Below, in pieces: positions 44,211 to 52,279 of a DNA stretch of 64,000 nucleotides (position 1 is its first letter; every line of letters begins with the position of its first letter). The DNA lies in the NCBI RefSeq assembly GCF_009687885.1, contig NZ_BLAF01000021.1, forward strand, positions 1-64,000. The letters are read 5' to 3'. This stretch comes from Acrocarpospora pleiomorpha (GTDB lineage Bacteria; Actinomycetota; Actinomycetes; Streptosporangiales; Streptosporangiaceae). The notes under the pieces were generated by a model that saw only the letters and a program-made list of their open reading frames with translations, was not told where the DNA came from and did not search any database. The translations under genes were made by a program, and so were the position numbers.

Positions 44211-45592
44211 GACATCGCCCCGCGAGACAGAACCTCCCGCGCCCGGCGCAACTCAGCCGCGAGTACCCGGATATCGGCAGGGCGTCGAGTCGGATCGGCG
44301 TCAAGGGCTCGGGCCAACATGTCCTCCAAAACGTCGGGGAACTCGGGCACGACCGCGCGTAGCGGCAGCACGGCGCCTGGCATGCCGGAGATGGAATGGT
44401 GAACGAGCGCGGCGACCTGGTAGATGTCAGTGCTCGGCCCGGGCGGAACTGGAGCCAGGCCCGGTCGAAGCTGTTCCGGAGCCTGGTAGGGCGCGATTCC
44501 TTCACCGGGCGTCACCGGGATCGCGGCCAAGCCGAGATCGCGAAGAACCGCCGCGAGCCTGCCCTCACGCAGGATGAGGACATCTGGACTCAGGGCACGG
44601 TGCGCGTGACCTCGTCGATGCAATTCATGCAAGCTGTCACACACGGCGGCGGCAGCCGCGGTCACAGCCGCGGCTCCCAGCCGATCAAGCGCTGTGGCCG
44701 GACCCAGTGCTTCTCGCCACGACGAACCCGCTGAATATGTGGTGGCCAGCGTCACCACGGAGTCGCCTACGCGGATCAGCTCGGCCTTACGCGGCAGGCC
44801 GCGAACACCGGCCAGATCGTCCAGGAGAGCGGCCTGATCGACCAGTCCATCCTGTCTCGCACGACCGTGAGGCGAATCGCGGAACAACTGAACCTGCCGG
44901 AGTACGACACGCTGTCCCGGCGGGCTGATCCGATCGGCGGTCGCCTGTCGCCATACCCATGAACGGTCCGCGGCCGGCGTCTCGACCGCATCCTCGTGCA
45001 GGAGGTGGTGGCCGTTGATCCACCCCGGCCGCCACTGGCCGTCGTCTGCGGGTACGGCAAGCGTGATCGGCGCCGGATGGTCATCCACTGGTGAGCGATA
45101 AGGGTTGTAGTAGAGGTTCCGGATGTGGTCTGCCTCGGGCCGCGCCAGAAGATCACGCAGCTTGTTCTCATCCCAGAGGCCGATCTTGATGCCAGTGTCT
45201 TCTTGCTGCTCAACCCATTCTCCCCACCATCTGTCGGAGGCGGGCGGCATCGTACAGGGGATACACAGAATCCATCTGTCGATGACGTGATGATGCTTGG
45301 CTCTGGCATCGAGCGCGGATTTGAAGGAGCGTCTCACCTTTTCGTGATGCTTGCTGTTGAAGCCGTCGATGTAGTACTTCGCCTGCCAGATCGATACACG
45401 ACCGTGGAGTTCGCCGATCAATACGTCGATGCCCCAATCGCCTTCGCTGCCGCTCGGCTCGGGGATCCGCGCTTGGATTCCTTCGATGGCCTGAACCAGC
45501 ATCCCGAGCATCTGCTCGAACTCGATACGGCCGCCGGCCTCGTTCTGACGCATTGCATGCGCGAGGAAGTTGACCGAGGGCATTCCTGTCAT
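44207..45592 (-). CDS. restriction-endonuclease-like nuclease fused to a pseudokinase
   Basis: 461 residues. Residues about 15-170 resemble Mrr/PD-(D/E)xK nucleases used as defence effectors: an early Glu-rich helix, then GSEGDWGIDVLIGEL with the Asp and SIWQAKYY carrying the Q-x-K. The C-terminal half (about 255-455) has protein-kinase C-lobe landmarks (LHELHRRGHAHRALSPDVLIL, VLRDLGLA, YQAPEQL, STDIYQVAAL) but HRD reads HRA and the Lys/Asn of the loop are lost, so it should be a pseudokinase, perhaps binding a partner or nucleotide. No N-lobe Gly-loop is clear. It is the first gene of the nuclease-helicase operon, divergent from an Hsp70 gene. An alternative ATG lies at 45583. Confidence 0.8.
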   Translation of the reverse strand: MTGMPSVNFLAHAMRQNEAGGRIEFEQMLGMLVQAIEGIQARIPEPSGSEGDWGIDVLIGELHGRVSIWQAKYYIDGFNSKHHEKVRRSFKSALDARAKHHHVIDRWILCIPCTMPPASDRWWGEWVEQQEDTGIKIGLWDENKLRDLLARPEADHIRNLYYNPYRSPVDDHPAPITLAVPADDGQWRPGWINGHHLLHEDAVETPAADRSWVWRQATADRISPPGQRVVLRQVQLFRDSPHGRARQDGLVDQAALLDDLAGVRGLPRKAELIRVGDSVVTLATTYSAGSSWREALGPATALDRLGAAAVTAAAAAVCDSLHELHRRGHAHRALSPDVLILREGRLAAVLRDLGLAAIPVTPGEGIAPYQAPEQLRPGLAPVPPGPSTDIYQVAALVHHSISGMPGAVLPLRAVVPEFPDVLEDMLARALDADPTRRPADIRVLAAELRRAREVLSRGAMS

Positions 45593-45666
45593 GCCTCACA
45601 CACCTGGTGCACTGGATCCGCCATGTCACTAGAAAGCCAACTACAGCGGGAGACTAACGGATATCG

Positions 45667-45690
45667 TTCCTGATCGTCAGAAATCAGGAA
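45667..45690. promoter_or_regulatory. inverted repeat in the divergent nuclease/Hsp70 promoter
   Basis: TTCCTGAT and ATCAGGAA are perfect 8-bp inverted repeats with an 8-base spacer, centred in the 163-base gap between the divergent genes. It is a likely operator for an unknown regulator. It is not the HAIR element of HspR. Confidence 0.55.
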
Positions 45691-45755
45691 AACAGTACGA
45701 AATTCTGCTACCAGATCACCTTTGATCAAATCATGAGTGAACTGAGGTATGACAC

Positions 45756-47504
45756 ATGACCCGCTCCCGGTCCATTGGCATTGGCCTGGGCACAACCAAC
45801 TCGCGCGCGGCCGCCCACGAGGACGACCAAGCAATGATCATTCACAACCGGCACGGCTCACGATCCACGCCCTCAATCATCACTATCGCGGCCACCGGCG
45901 ATGTTCTCGTGGGCGAGGACGCGCTCCGCCACCCACCCGATGACATAAATCGGACTACGCGCTCTTTTATTAGAGAATTAGGAAACGGATGGAGTTTCGG
46001 CGTTAAAGGTGAGCAATTCACTGCCCAACAGCTGTGCGGGTTCCTGCTCCGGCGCCTGAAACTCGACGCCGAGGCATTCCTTGGAGCGCCGGTCACCAAC
46101 GTCGTGCTCGCCATCCCGGCCGGCAGCCGGTCGAACCTGCGACGACCGCTGGAGGAGGCTTGCGCCCTGGCTGAGCTCAACCTCCTGCGCCTCGTCAACA
46201 CACCGACAGCCGCCGTATTGGGGTACCGCCTTCCGGCGGCCAGCCACCGCACGGTCCTGGTCTTCGACCTGGGCGGCACATCTCTGGAAGTCTCGATCGT
46301 CCACCCGGCACCGCAAGCCGAGAATGGCTTCCTGGAAACGCGTGCGTGCCGACGCGATGACGCCTTCGGCGGCCACGCGTGGGACGAGCGCGTCGTGAAC
46401 GACCTCATCGGCTGGCTCGGCCACCGATACGGCGTGGACCTCGTCGGGGACATGCCTGCCCTCCGGCGCTTACGCCTCGTCGCAGAACGGGCGAAGATCA
46501 GCCTCTCCAGCAGCACAGAAGTACCGCTCAATGAGCTCCACATCACAACAAAGCATGACAATCCACTACATCTTTGGGGCAGCTTGACACAGGAGAGGTT
46601 GCACCGCCTGAGCACAGATCTCCTCGACCGATGCGCTGCCTTGATCCATGCGGTCATCCGCGACGCCGGGATCACAAAACCCGACATCACCGACGTCGTG
46701 CTCGCGGGAGGCTCGGCTCGAATGCCCGCCATCCGCGGGCTCCTCTGGACACTGACCGGCAAACAACCACGCGGCGACGTCGACCCCGGCGAAGCCGTCG
46801 CCCTGGGGGCGGCCCTCCACGCCGCAACAATGTCCGGCGACGTCAAGGGCGCCGAACTGCTGGCCGTCATTCCCCTTTCCCTTGGTATCGAGACCAGAGG
46901 CGGAGTGTTCACCAGCCTGATCGATGCGAACACCATCATTCCCGTCAAGCGATCTGAGATATTCACGACTGCCGAGGACAACCAGCCATCTGTAAACATC
47001 CAGCTTTTCCAGGGCGAGCGGAAAATCGCGGCCGACAACAAGCTGCTGGCCACCGCCGAACTGACCGGAATCGAACCCGCTCCGCGCGGCGTGCCGCAAA
47101 TCGAGGTCACTTTCTCCGTAGACGCCAATTACGAGCTGGAAGTGTCGGCCATAAACCTCGCGACCAGAAAGAAGCAGCAGGTCATGCTCGATCGATGCGT
47201 CGTTTCAGCCTCACCGGACGAGTGTTTCAAGGCAACCGAAGACGCGCGGATCTACGCCCAACGCGACCGACAACGACTCCATGCCGTCGAAGTACGGAAC
47301 AACGCCGACAGCCTCGTGTATTCAACCGAGCGATTTCTCAGCCAACACGAGCACGACCGGGACGGCGAAGCGAGGATCCGCGCATCGGTAGCGCGCCTGA
47401 AGCAGGCCCTGCAAGGACACGACACCTCCGAGATCCATGCTGCAGCGACGGAACTTGCCAACCTCAGTCGCCAGCACCTCAAGCCGACAACCCATGAGTC
47501 CTGA
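45756..47504 (+). CDS. Hsp70 (DnaK-like) chaperone, divergent paralogue
   Basis: 582 residues. The nucleotide-binding domain (about 1-370) has the phosphate-1 motif IGIGLGTTNS, NTPTAAVLGY, VFDLGGTSLEVSI (phosphate 2), FGGHAWDERV and VVLAGGSARMPAI (adenosine). A substrate-binding beta-domain (about 380-500, IPLSLGIETRGG) and a short helical lid follow. It lacks the full DnaK C-terminal lid and sits without grpE or dnaJ, so it is an accessory Hsp70, not the housekeeping gene. It diverges from the nuclease-helicase operon over a shared promoter with an inverted repeat, and its stop borders an oxidoreductase remnant, so it marks the right side of the island. Confidence 0.9.
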   Translation: MTRSRSIGIGLGTTNSRAAAHEDDQAMIIHNRHGSRSTPSIITIAATGDVLVGEDALRHPPDDINRTTRSFIRELGNGWSFGVKGEQFTAQQLCGFLLRRLKLDAEAFLGAPVTNVVLAIPAGSRSNLRRPLEEACALAELNLLRLVNTPTAAVLGYRLPAASHRTVLVFDLGGTSLEVSIVHPAPQAENGFLETRACRRDDAFGGHAWDERVVNDLIGWLGHRYGVDLVGDMPALRRLRLVAERAKISLSSSTEVPLNELHITTKHDNPLHLWGSLTQERLHRLSTDLLDRCAALIHAVIRDAGITKPDITDVVLAGGSARMPAIRGLLWTLTGKQPRGDVDPGEAVALGAALHAATMSGDVKGAELLAVIPLSLGIETRGGVFTSLIDANTIIPVKRSEIFTTAEDNQPSVNIQLFQGERKIAADNKLLATAELTGIEPAPRGVPQIEVTFSVDANYELEVSAINLATRKKQQVMLDRCVVSASPDECFKATEDARIYAQRDRQRLHAVEVRNNADSLVYSTERFLSQHEHDRDGEARIRASVARLKQALQGHDTSEIHAAATELANLSRQHLKPTTHES

Positions 47505-47518
47505 CCCGCAGACATGGC

Positions 47519-48066
47519 GTCCGAGCCGGGGAATTCCCTCGCGCCCTCACCGGCGACTTTCCGATGGTGCCGGGGAACGAGTTCGCCGGCACCATCGAGC
47601 AGGTCGGCGAGGACGTCACCGGTCTCACCGTGGGCGAGCCCGTCCTCGGTTTCAGCACCCTCGGCGCCTACGCCGAGCCCATCGTCGTCCCCGTCGATCA
47701 GGTCGTCCGCAAGCCCGCGACCATGCCGTGGGAGGTCGCCGGCGGGTTCTCCGGGCACGCGCAAGGGGCGAGGAACGCGCTCAACCAGATGAAGGTGACC
47801 AAGGGCGACACCGTGCTCATCAATGCGGCCGCCGGAGGATTGGGCGCCTTTGCCGTGCAGCTCGCTCGTCCTCGGGGTGTTTCCACTGTCATCGGCACCG
47901 CGAGCCCGGCCAACCACGAGTACCTGCGCGCGCGGCCCACTTCGAGCGCGGAGAACTCTCCGTCGCCTCCCGGGCCCGCTACCGTCTGGAGGACGTGGCG
48001 AACGCCCACCGCGATCTTGAGACCGGTCACGGCCGAGGCAAGGTCGTGATCGTAGTCGCCCCATAG
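47519..48066 (+). pseudogene. remnant of a zinc-free alcohol dehydrogenase/quinone oxidoreductase
   Basis: The frame begins in mid-protein with FPRALTGDFPMVPGNEFAGTIEQVG and GEPVLGF, and continues to the NADP Rossmann segment INAAAGGLGAFAVQLA and VIGTASPANHEYLR. A deletion and frame change follow, after which the true C-terminus ELSVASRARYRLEDVANAHRDLETGHGRG (shortened here) is read in another frame up to 48066. The first roughly 50 residues and part of the nucleotide domain are missing. It directly abuts the Hsp70 stop codon, which suggests that the island end cut this gene. Confidence 0.8.
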
Positions 48067-48186
48067 CCGGAGCGCAGCCGGAGTTCAGGGCGGCTGGGAT
48101 GTGAGGGTGGCTGCACCGATGCGAGTGCTGCCTGACGCCATTGCCGAGGAGAGCGGGCAGCGCGGTACGCCTGCCAGACTCGGCAT

Positions 48187-48897
48187 ATGCGGATGCGTGT
48201 GGTCAAAGGTGACATCACCAACGAGCACGCGGACACGGCCAACTCCTCGCTCCTGGGCGGCGGCGGGGTGGGCGGTGCCATCCACGGGCGCGGCGGCCCG
48301 GCAATCCTGGACGAATGCCGCAAACTACAGGCCCGCATAGGCCATGATCACTTTATGCATCTTACGCATGGCGACATGGGCGATGATCGTGTCGTGGACG
48401 CGCTGTTCGCTCGGGTGGCCACCAAAGCGGCCAGGGATCGGCCGCCGCGTGGCGTGACCGCTGCCGAGGTCGCCGAGGCGGAGCGTTCGCTGGGTTTCTC
48501 GCTTCCGCCGATGCTGGTGCGGCTTTACACGGACGTGGCAAACGGAGGTTTCGGGCCTGCCTACCACGTGCTGCCCCTGGTGGGAGACGGCCGGACGGCG
48601 GTGAGTTCGTACCACCACGAACGCCGGATCTCCTGGCCGGCGCAGGTTCTTCCCCTGCTGGACTGGGGCTGCGGCATGTACGCCGCCGCCGACTGCCGCG
48701 ACCCCGACGTGCCCGTCCTGCTGTTCGAACCGAACGGCATCGAGGACGACTGGCACCACGCCTGGTACGTGGACGCCGACAGCCTGACCCACTGGCTGGA
48801 AACCTGGCTGGCCGAGACGGGGTGGTACGGGGAGGAGCCTTCCGACGACATCGAGATGGCGCAGTGGGAGGCGGCCCGGGAACGCCTGGCGGAATGA
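48187..48897 (+). CDS. macro-domain stub joined to an SMI1/KNR4 (SUKH) domain
   Basis: 236 residues. The first 50 are the start of a macro (ADP-ribose-binding) domain: VVKGDIT, ANSSLLGGGGVGGAIHGRGGPAIL, ECRKL. It stops there, before the second half of the fold. From about residue 57 (MHLTHGDMGDD) a different protein begins, an SMI1/KNR4-type domain (AEVAEAERSLGFSLPPMLVRLYTDVANGGFGP, then LLDWGCGMYAA), typical of immunity proteins to contact toxins. The ATG at 48355 may be the real start of an intact SUKH protein, leaving 48187-48354 as a macro remnant. The frame is continuous, so a chimera may also be expressed. Confidence 0.7.
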   Translation: MRMRVVKGDITNEHADTANSSLLGGGGVGGAIHGRGGPAILDECRKLQARIGHDHFMHLTHGDMGDDRVVDALFARVATKAARDRPPRGVTAAEVAEAERSLGFSLPPMLVRLYTDVANGGFGPAYHVLPLVGDGRTAVSSYHHERRISWPAQVLPLLDWGCGMYAAADCRDPDVPVLLFEPNGIEDDWHHAWYVDADSLTHWLETWLAETGWYGEEPSDDIEMAQWEAARERLAE

Positions 48898-48912
48898 CCG
48901 CCTTCCGGAACC

Positions 48913-49647
48913 TCAGTCGGCCACGCGCAGGTCGACGCCGTGCGCATGGCACCAGCGGGCGACATCGTCGGTCGCCCGCTCGGTGATGATCATGTCGATG
49001 GGGTCCAGGTCACAGACGGTCACGAAGTCGGCGGTGCCGAACTTGCTGCTGTCCATCGGGATGACGACGCGGCGCGCGCGGTCGATGACGGTCCGCTTGA
49101 TCTGTGCTTCGGCGACGTCGGCGACGCTGATGCCCTCCTCGGTGAGCCCGCTGGTACCGATGAAGGCGATGTCGACGGTGAATCGGCTCAGGGTTTCTAG
49201 CGCGATGGGGCCGACGAGTGAGCCGCCGAGAAGGCGGATCGTTCCGCCGAGCAGGGTGTGCCGGACGCCGGGGCGGTCGGCGACGGCATTGGCGACGCCG
49301 AGGGCGTTGGTGAGGATGTTGATGTCGGGGCGGTCGAGCCCTTCGGCGATCCATTGCACGGTGGTGCCTGAGTCGAGGAAGACGGACTCGCCGCGGGCGA
49401 TTTCGTCGCGGCAGGCCCGCGCGATCTTCTGCTTGGCTTCGCGGTGTTGTCCGCCGCGGTCGTGCAGGGTTCGTTCGAGGCGAGGCTCGACGGCGATCGC
49501 TCCGCCGTGGGTACGGCGGAGCAGGCGGCGGTTGTGCAGCTCGCTGAGGTCCTTGCGGATCGTCGGCTCGGTCACGCCCAGCAGGTCCACGAGGTCGGAC
49601 AGGCGTACCCGGCCGTGTGCCCTGATGACCTCGACGATGCTCCGCGC
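48913..49647 (-). pseudogene. DeoR-family regulator truncated at its 5' end
   Basis: The frame is open from 49647 and begins RSIVEVIRAHGRVRLSDLVDLLGVTEPTIRKDL (the HTH, with core LGVTEPTIRKDLSEL). The GGAIAV hinge and the DeoR sugar-phosphate-sensing domain (FLDSGTTVQWIAEGL, ILTNALGVANAV, LLGGTIRLLGGSLVGP, FIGTSGLTEEGIS) follow. About ten N-terminal residues and the start codon are missing because an in-frame stop lies immediately upstream at the junction with a methyltransferase fragment. A GTG at 49590 is the first start but lacks a ribosome site and would cut the HTH. The C-terminal domain is intact, so a short protein may still be made. Confidence 0.75.
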
Positions 49648-49945
49648 CTACGTGCAGAATCTGCGAACCCATCTCGCCGAGGTCTCCCGCGTGGTCGCCC
49701 CCGGCGGGCTCGTCGTCTATTCCGTGGCCAACTCGGTACGCGCCGGACGGATCTTCGACCTCGCGGCCGGGCTCGCGCAGCTCCTAGACGAAGTGGGGTT
49801 CTCCGACGTGCACGCCGTACCGCGCGTCCAGGCCGGGAGGCGGATCCTCCCGCCGGGGCGGGATGCCCGGAGCGGGCGCTTCTCCAGCGACCCCCGCAAA
49901 GCGGGGGTGCGCGAATACGTCGTGTACGGGGCCGCGCGACTTTGA
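49636..49945 (+). pseudogene. C-terminal fragment of a DNA methyltransferase-like protein
   Basis: The frame reads AYVQNLRTHLAEVSRVVAPGGLVVYSVANSVRAG, then FDLAAGLAQLLDEVGFSDV and REYVVYGAARL. This resembles the last third of Rossmann methyltransferases, where RVxxPGG precedes strand 5. No SAM-binding or catalytic motif is present. Its left end coincides within a few bases with the cut end of the DeoR gene, so a deletion fused two gene ends. Confidence 0.65.
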
Positions 49946-49973
49946 CGGGCTCAGCGGTACAGGGTCGCGCAGC

Positions 49974-50906
49974 TCAACGGGCCTGCGACGGCGGGCGGCC
50001 GTAGCGCCGCCGGAAAGCCGCGGCGAATCTGCTCGCGCTGGAGAATCCCCACCGGGCGGCGACCTGGCTGACAGACAGCTCCGGATGCGCTTCAAGGTCG
50101 GCGTGGGCCCGCTGTAGTCGGACACCGACGAGATGCTGCATCGGCGTGCACCCGACCCATTCCCGGAAGCCTTCCTGCAACCTGCGGACGGTGGTGCCGG
50201 CGACAGTCGCCATCTCGGCGGCGGTCCAGGCCCTGGCAGGATCCGTGCGGACGGCGTCCACGACTCGGGAAATCGCGCGGGGACGGGGCACCGGACCATG
50301 GCCGAGGTCTGGGCAGCCGGCGAGGAGGAATCCGGCTGACACCGCTCCGGCCAACTGCTCCTGGACGATCGGCTGGTCGCTGAACAGGTGGCAATTCCGC
50401 ATGTGGGACAAAAGGCCCGTGATCAGGTGCTGCCAGTCCCGGCCGGCTCCGTGGTCGAGGCGTAGCTGATCCGGCAGCACTCCGAAGACACGAACCGGCT
50501 CGGCGCCGAGAATCCGCTCGGCCTCGCGGTCCAGCCAGTCTCGGTTGAACTTGACACCGAGCACCGTGCACGTCGCATCCCAATGGCTGATCAGCGATGA
50601 GATGTCCGCTCGGAAGACCGTTGCCTGGCCGGGCACTGACGTCACGGTGCCGTGCCGGCCACGGCTTTCGAGGTGACCTGTCAACGGCAGGTTGACCTCG
50701 TAGGCACCCGGGTAGCCGCAGGCGACCGCGACGTCGGCGCCCCACCCGACGTACCCGATCAGCACCGGGCCAAGATCCAGCGTCCGCAGCGTCAGCCGTG
50801 GCTCGTGCCCACCGAGCAGGGTGAGCTGGTGCGGGAAGTAGGCGTCTGCCACCAACCTCGAGACTCGCTCCCAGTCCCGGGGCGTCGCACCACGGCGCGC
50901 GGACAT
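49974..50906 (-). CDS. AraC-family regulator of the guaiacol/catechol operon
   Basis: 310 residues. The N-terminal cupin-like domain (about 20-195) is of the AraC_binding_2 type, and the C-terminal double HTH spans about 205-305 (AWTAAEMATVAGTTVRRLQEGFREWVGCTPMQHLVGVRLQRAH; core VRRLQEGFRE, then VSQVAARWGFSSASRFAAAFRRRYG). It diverges from gcoA, as in other actinobacterial gco loci, where an AraC regulator (called GcoR) activates guaiacol O-demethylase genes. The ligand is probably guaiacol (inference from this context). Confidence 0.88.
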   Translation of the reverse strand: MSARRGATPRDWERVSRLVADAYFPHQLTLLGGHEPRLTLRTLDLGPVLIGYVGWGADVAVACGYPGAYEVNLPLTGHLESRGRHGTVTSVPGQATVFRADISSLISHWDATCTVLGVKFNRDWLDREAERILGAEPVRVFGVLPDQLRLDHGAGRDWQHLITGLLSHMRNCHLFSDQPIVQEQLAGAVSAGFLLAGCPDLGHGPVPRPRAISRVVDAVRTDPARAWTAAEMATVAGTTVRRLQEGFREWVGCTPMQHLVGVRLQRAHADLEAHPELSVSQVAARWGFSSASRFAAAFRRRYGRPPSQAR

Positions 50907-50933
50907 GAACGCATGCTAACTGGTCAGGGACGA

Positions 50934-51005
50934 TAGGTCGGATTCGTCGCGCAATCCGTACCGGGGCCGCGCTTATCGTGTCGTCGGCCGGATCCGTCGG
51001 ACCTA
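50934..51005. promoter_or_regulatory. AraC half-site candidates in the divergent gcoA promoter
   Basis: TAGGTCGGA at 50934 and TCGGACCTA ending at 51005 are inverted half-sites sharing TAGGTC, about 60 bases apart, in the gap between the AraC gene and gcoA. AraC-type proteins commonly use spaced half-sites. Confidence 0.35.
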
Positions 51006-51048
51006 CCTTCTGTCCAACCCGGACGAAGTCCCGAAGGAGGCCGCGTCA

Positions 51049-52278
51049 ATGACGGCGAGCGACACCACCACCCCGGATCTTTCCTGGCTGAACGACGTCA
51101 CCATGGCTCAGCTTGAGCGGAATCCGTACGAAGCCTACGAGCGGCTGCGCGCCGAGGCCCCCCTCGCGTATGTGCCCGTGCTCGGGTCGTACGTTGCCGC
51201 CACTGCGGAGATCTGCCGTGAGATCGCCACGAGCCCGGACTTCGAGGCCGTCATCACGCCGGCCGGCGGTCGCACCTTCGGCCACCCGGCGATCATCGGC
51301 GTCAACGGCGACATCCACGCCGACCTGCGTTCGATGGTCGAACCCGCCCTGCAGCCGGTCGAGGTGGACCGCTGGATCGAGGAGCTGGTCCGGCCGATCG
51401 CCCGCGGTTACCTGGCGAAGTTCGAAGACGACGGCCGCGCCGAACTGGTCGCCCAGTATTGCGAGCCGGTCAGTGTCCGTTCCCTCGGTGATCTGCTCGG
51501 ACTGCAGAGCATCGACTCGGACAAGCTGCGCGAATGGTTCGCCAAGCTCAGCCGTTCCTTCACCAACGCGGCGATGACCAAGGACGGTGAGTTCGCCAAC
51601 CCGCAGGGCTTCGTCGAAGGTGACGAAGCGAAGGCCGAGATCCAGGCCGCGGTCGACCCGCTGATCGACAAGTGGATCGCCGAGCCCGCTGACACCGCGA
51701 TCTCGCATTGGCTGCACGACGGGATGCCGCCGGGGAAGACGCGCGACCGCGAGTACATCTACCCGACGATCTACGTGTACCTCCTCGGCGCGATGCAGGA
51801 GCCGGGTCACGGCATGGCCTCCACCCTGGTCGGGCTGTTCAGCGAACCCGACCAGCTGGAGCAGGTCGTCGACGACCCGGCGCTGATCCCCCGGGCCATC
51901 TCCGAGGGCATGCGCTGGACCTCGCCGATCTGGTCGGCGACCGCCCGCATCTCGACGAAGCCGGTCACTTTGGCCGGGGTCGACCTGCCTGCCGGTACTC
52001 CGGTGATCCTTTCCTACGGCTCGGCGAACCACGACATCGGCGTCTACGAGGCGCCGACCCGGTACAACATGCACCGGCCCCCGCTGCCGCACCTGGCCTT
52101 CGGCGCCGGCAACCACGCCTGCGCCGGCATCTACTTCGCCAACCATGTCATGCGCATCGCTCTGGAAGAGCTGTTCGAGGCGATCCCGAACCTCGAGCGG
52201 GACACCGCTTCGGGCGTCGAGTTCTGGGGCTGGGGCTTCCGCGGCCCGACGACGCTGCACGTTACCTGGGAGGTCTGA
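51049..52278 (+). CDS. gcoA: cytochrome P450 guaiacol O-demethylase
   Basis: 409 residues, a CYP255A-type P450. It follows the Amycolatopsis GcoA sequence closely as I recall it: the HPAIIGVNGDIHADLRSMVEPALQ block, YLLGAMQEPGHGMAST in the I helix (the usual Thr region replaced by PGHG), and the heme Cys in HLAFGAGNHACAGIYFANHV. It demethylates guaiacol to catechol and formaldehyde. AAGGAGG precedes the ATG by nine bases. gcoB begins two bases after the stop. The downstream catBAC genes consume the catechol, so this unit is a full guaiacol ring-opening operon. Confidence 0.95.
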   Translation: MTASDTTTPDLSWLNDVTMAQLERNPYEAYERLRAEAPLAYVPVLGSYVAATAEICREIATSPDFEAVITPAGGRTFGHPAIIGVNGDIHADLRSMVEPALQPVEVDRWIEELVRPIARGYLAKFEDDGRAELVAQYCEPVSVRSLGDLLGLQSIDSDKLREWFAKLSRSFTNAAMTKDGEFANPQGFVEGDEAKAEIQAAVDPLIDKWIAEPADTAISHWLHDGMPPGKTRDREYIYPTIYVYLLGAMQEPGHGMASTLVGLFSEPDQLEQVVDDPALIPRAISEGMRWTSPIWSATARISTKPVTLAGVDLPAGTPVILSYGSANHDIGVYEAPTRYNMHRPPLPHLAFGAGNHACAGIYFANHVMRIALEELFEAIPNLERDTASGVEFWGWGFRGPTTLHVTWEV

Positions 52279-52279
52279 G

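Noticed and set aside
45667..45690. HspR (HAIR) control of the Hsp70 gene
   Set aside because: The inverted repeat is TTCCTGAT-N8-ATCAGGAA, not CTTGAGT-N7-ACTCAAG.
47252..48064. Minus-strand frame across the oxidoreductase remnant
   Set aside because: Antisense to the remnant and to the Hsp70 end, with Arg/Gly-rich shadow composition.
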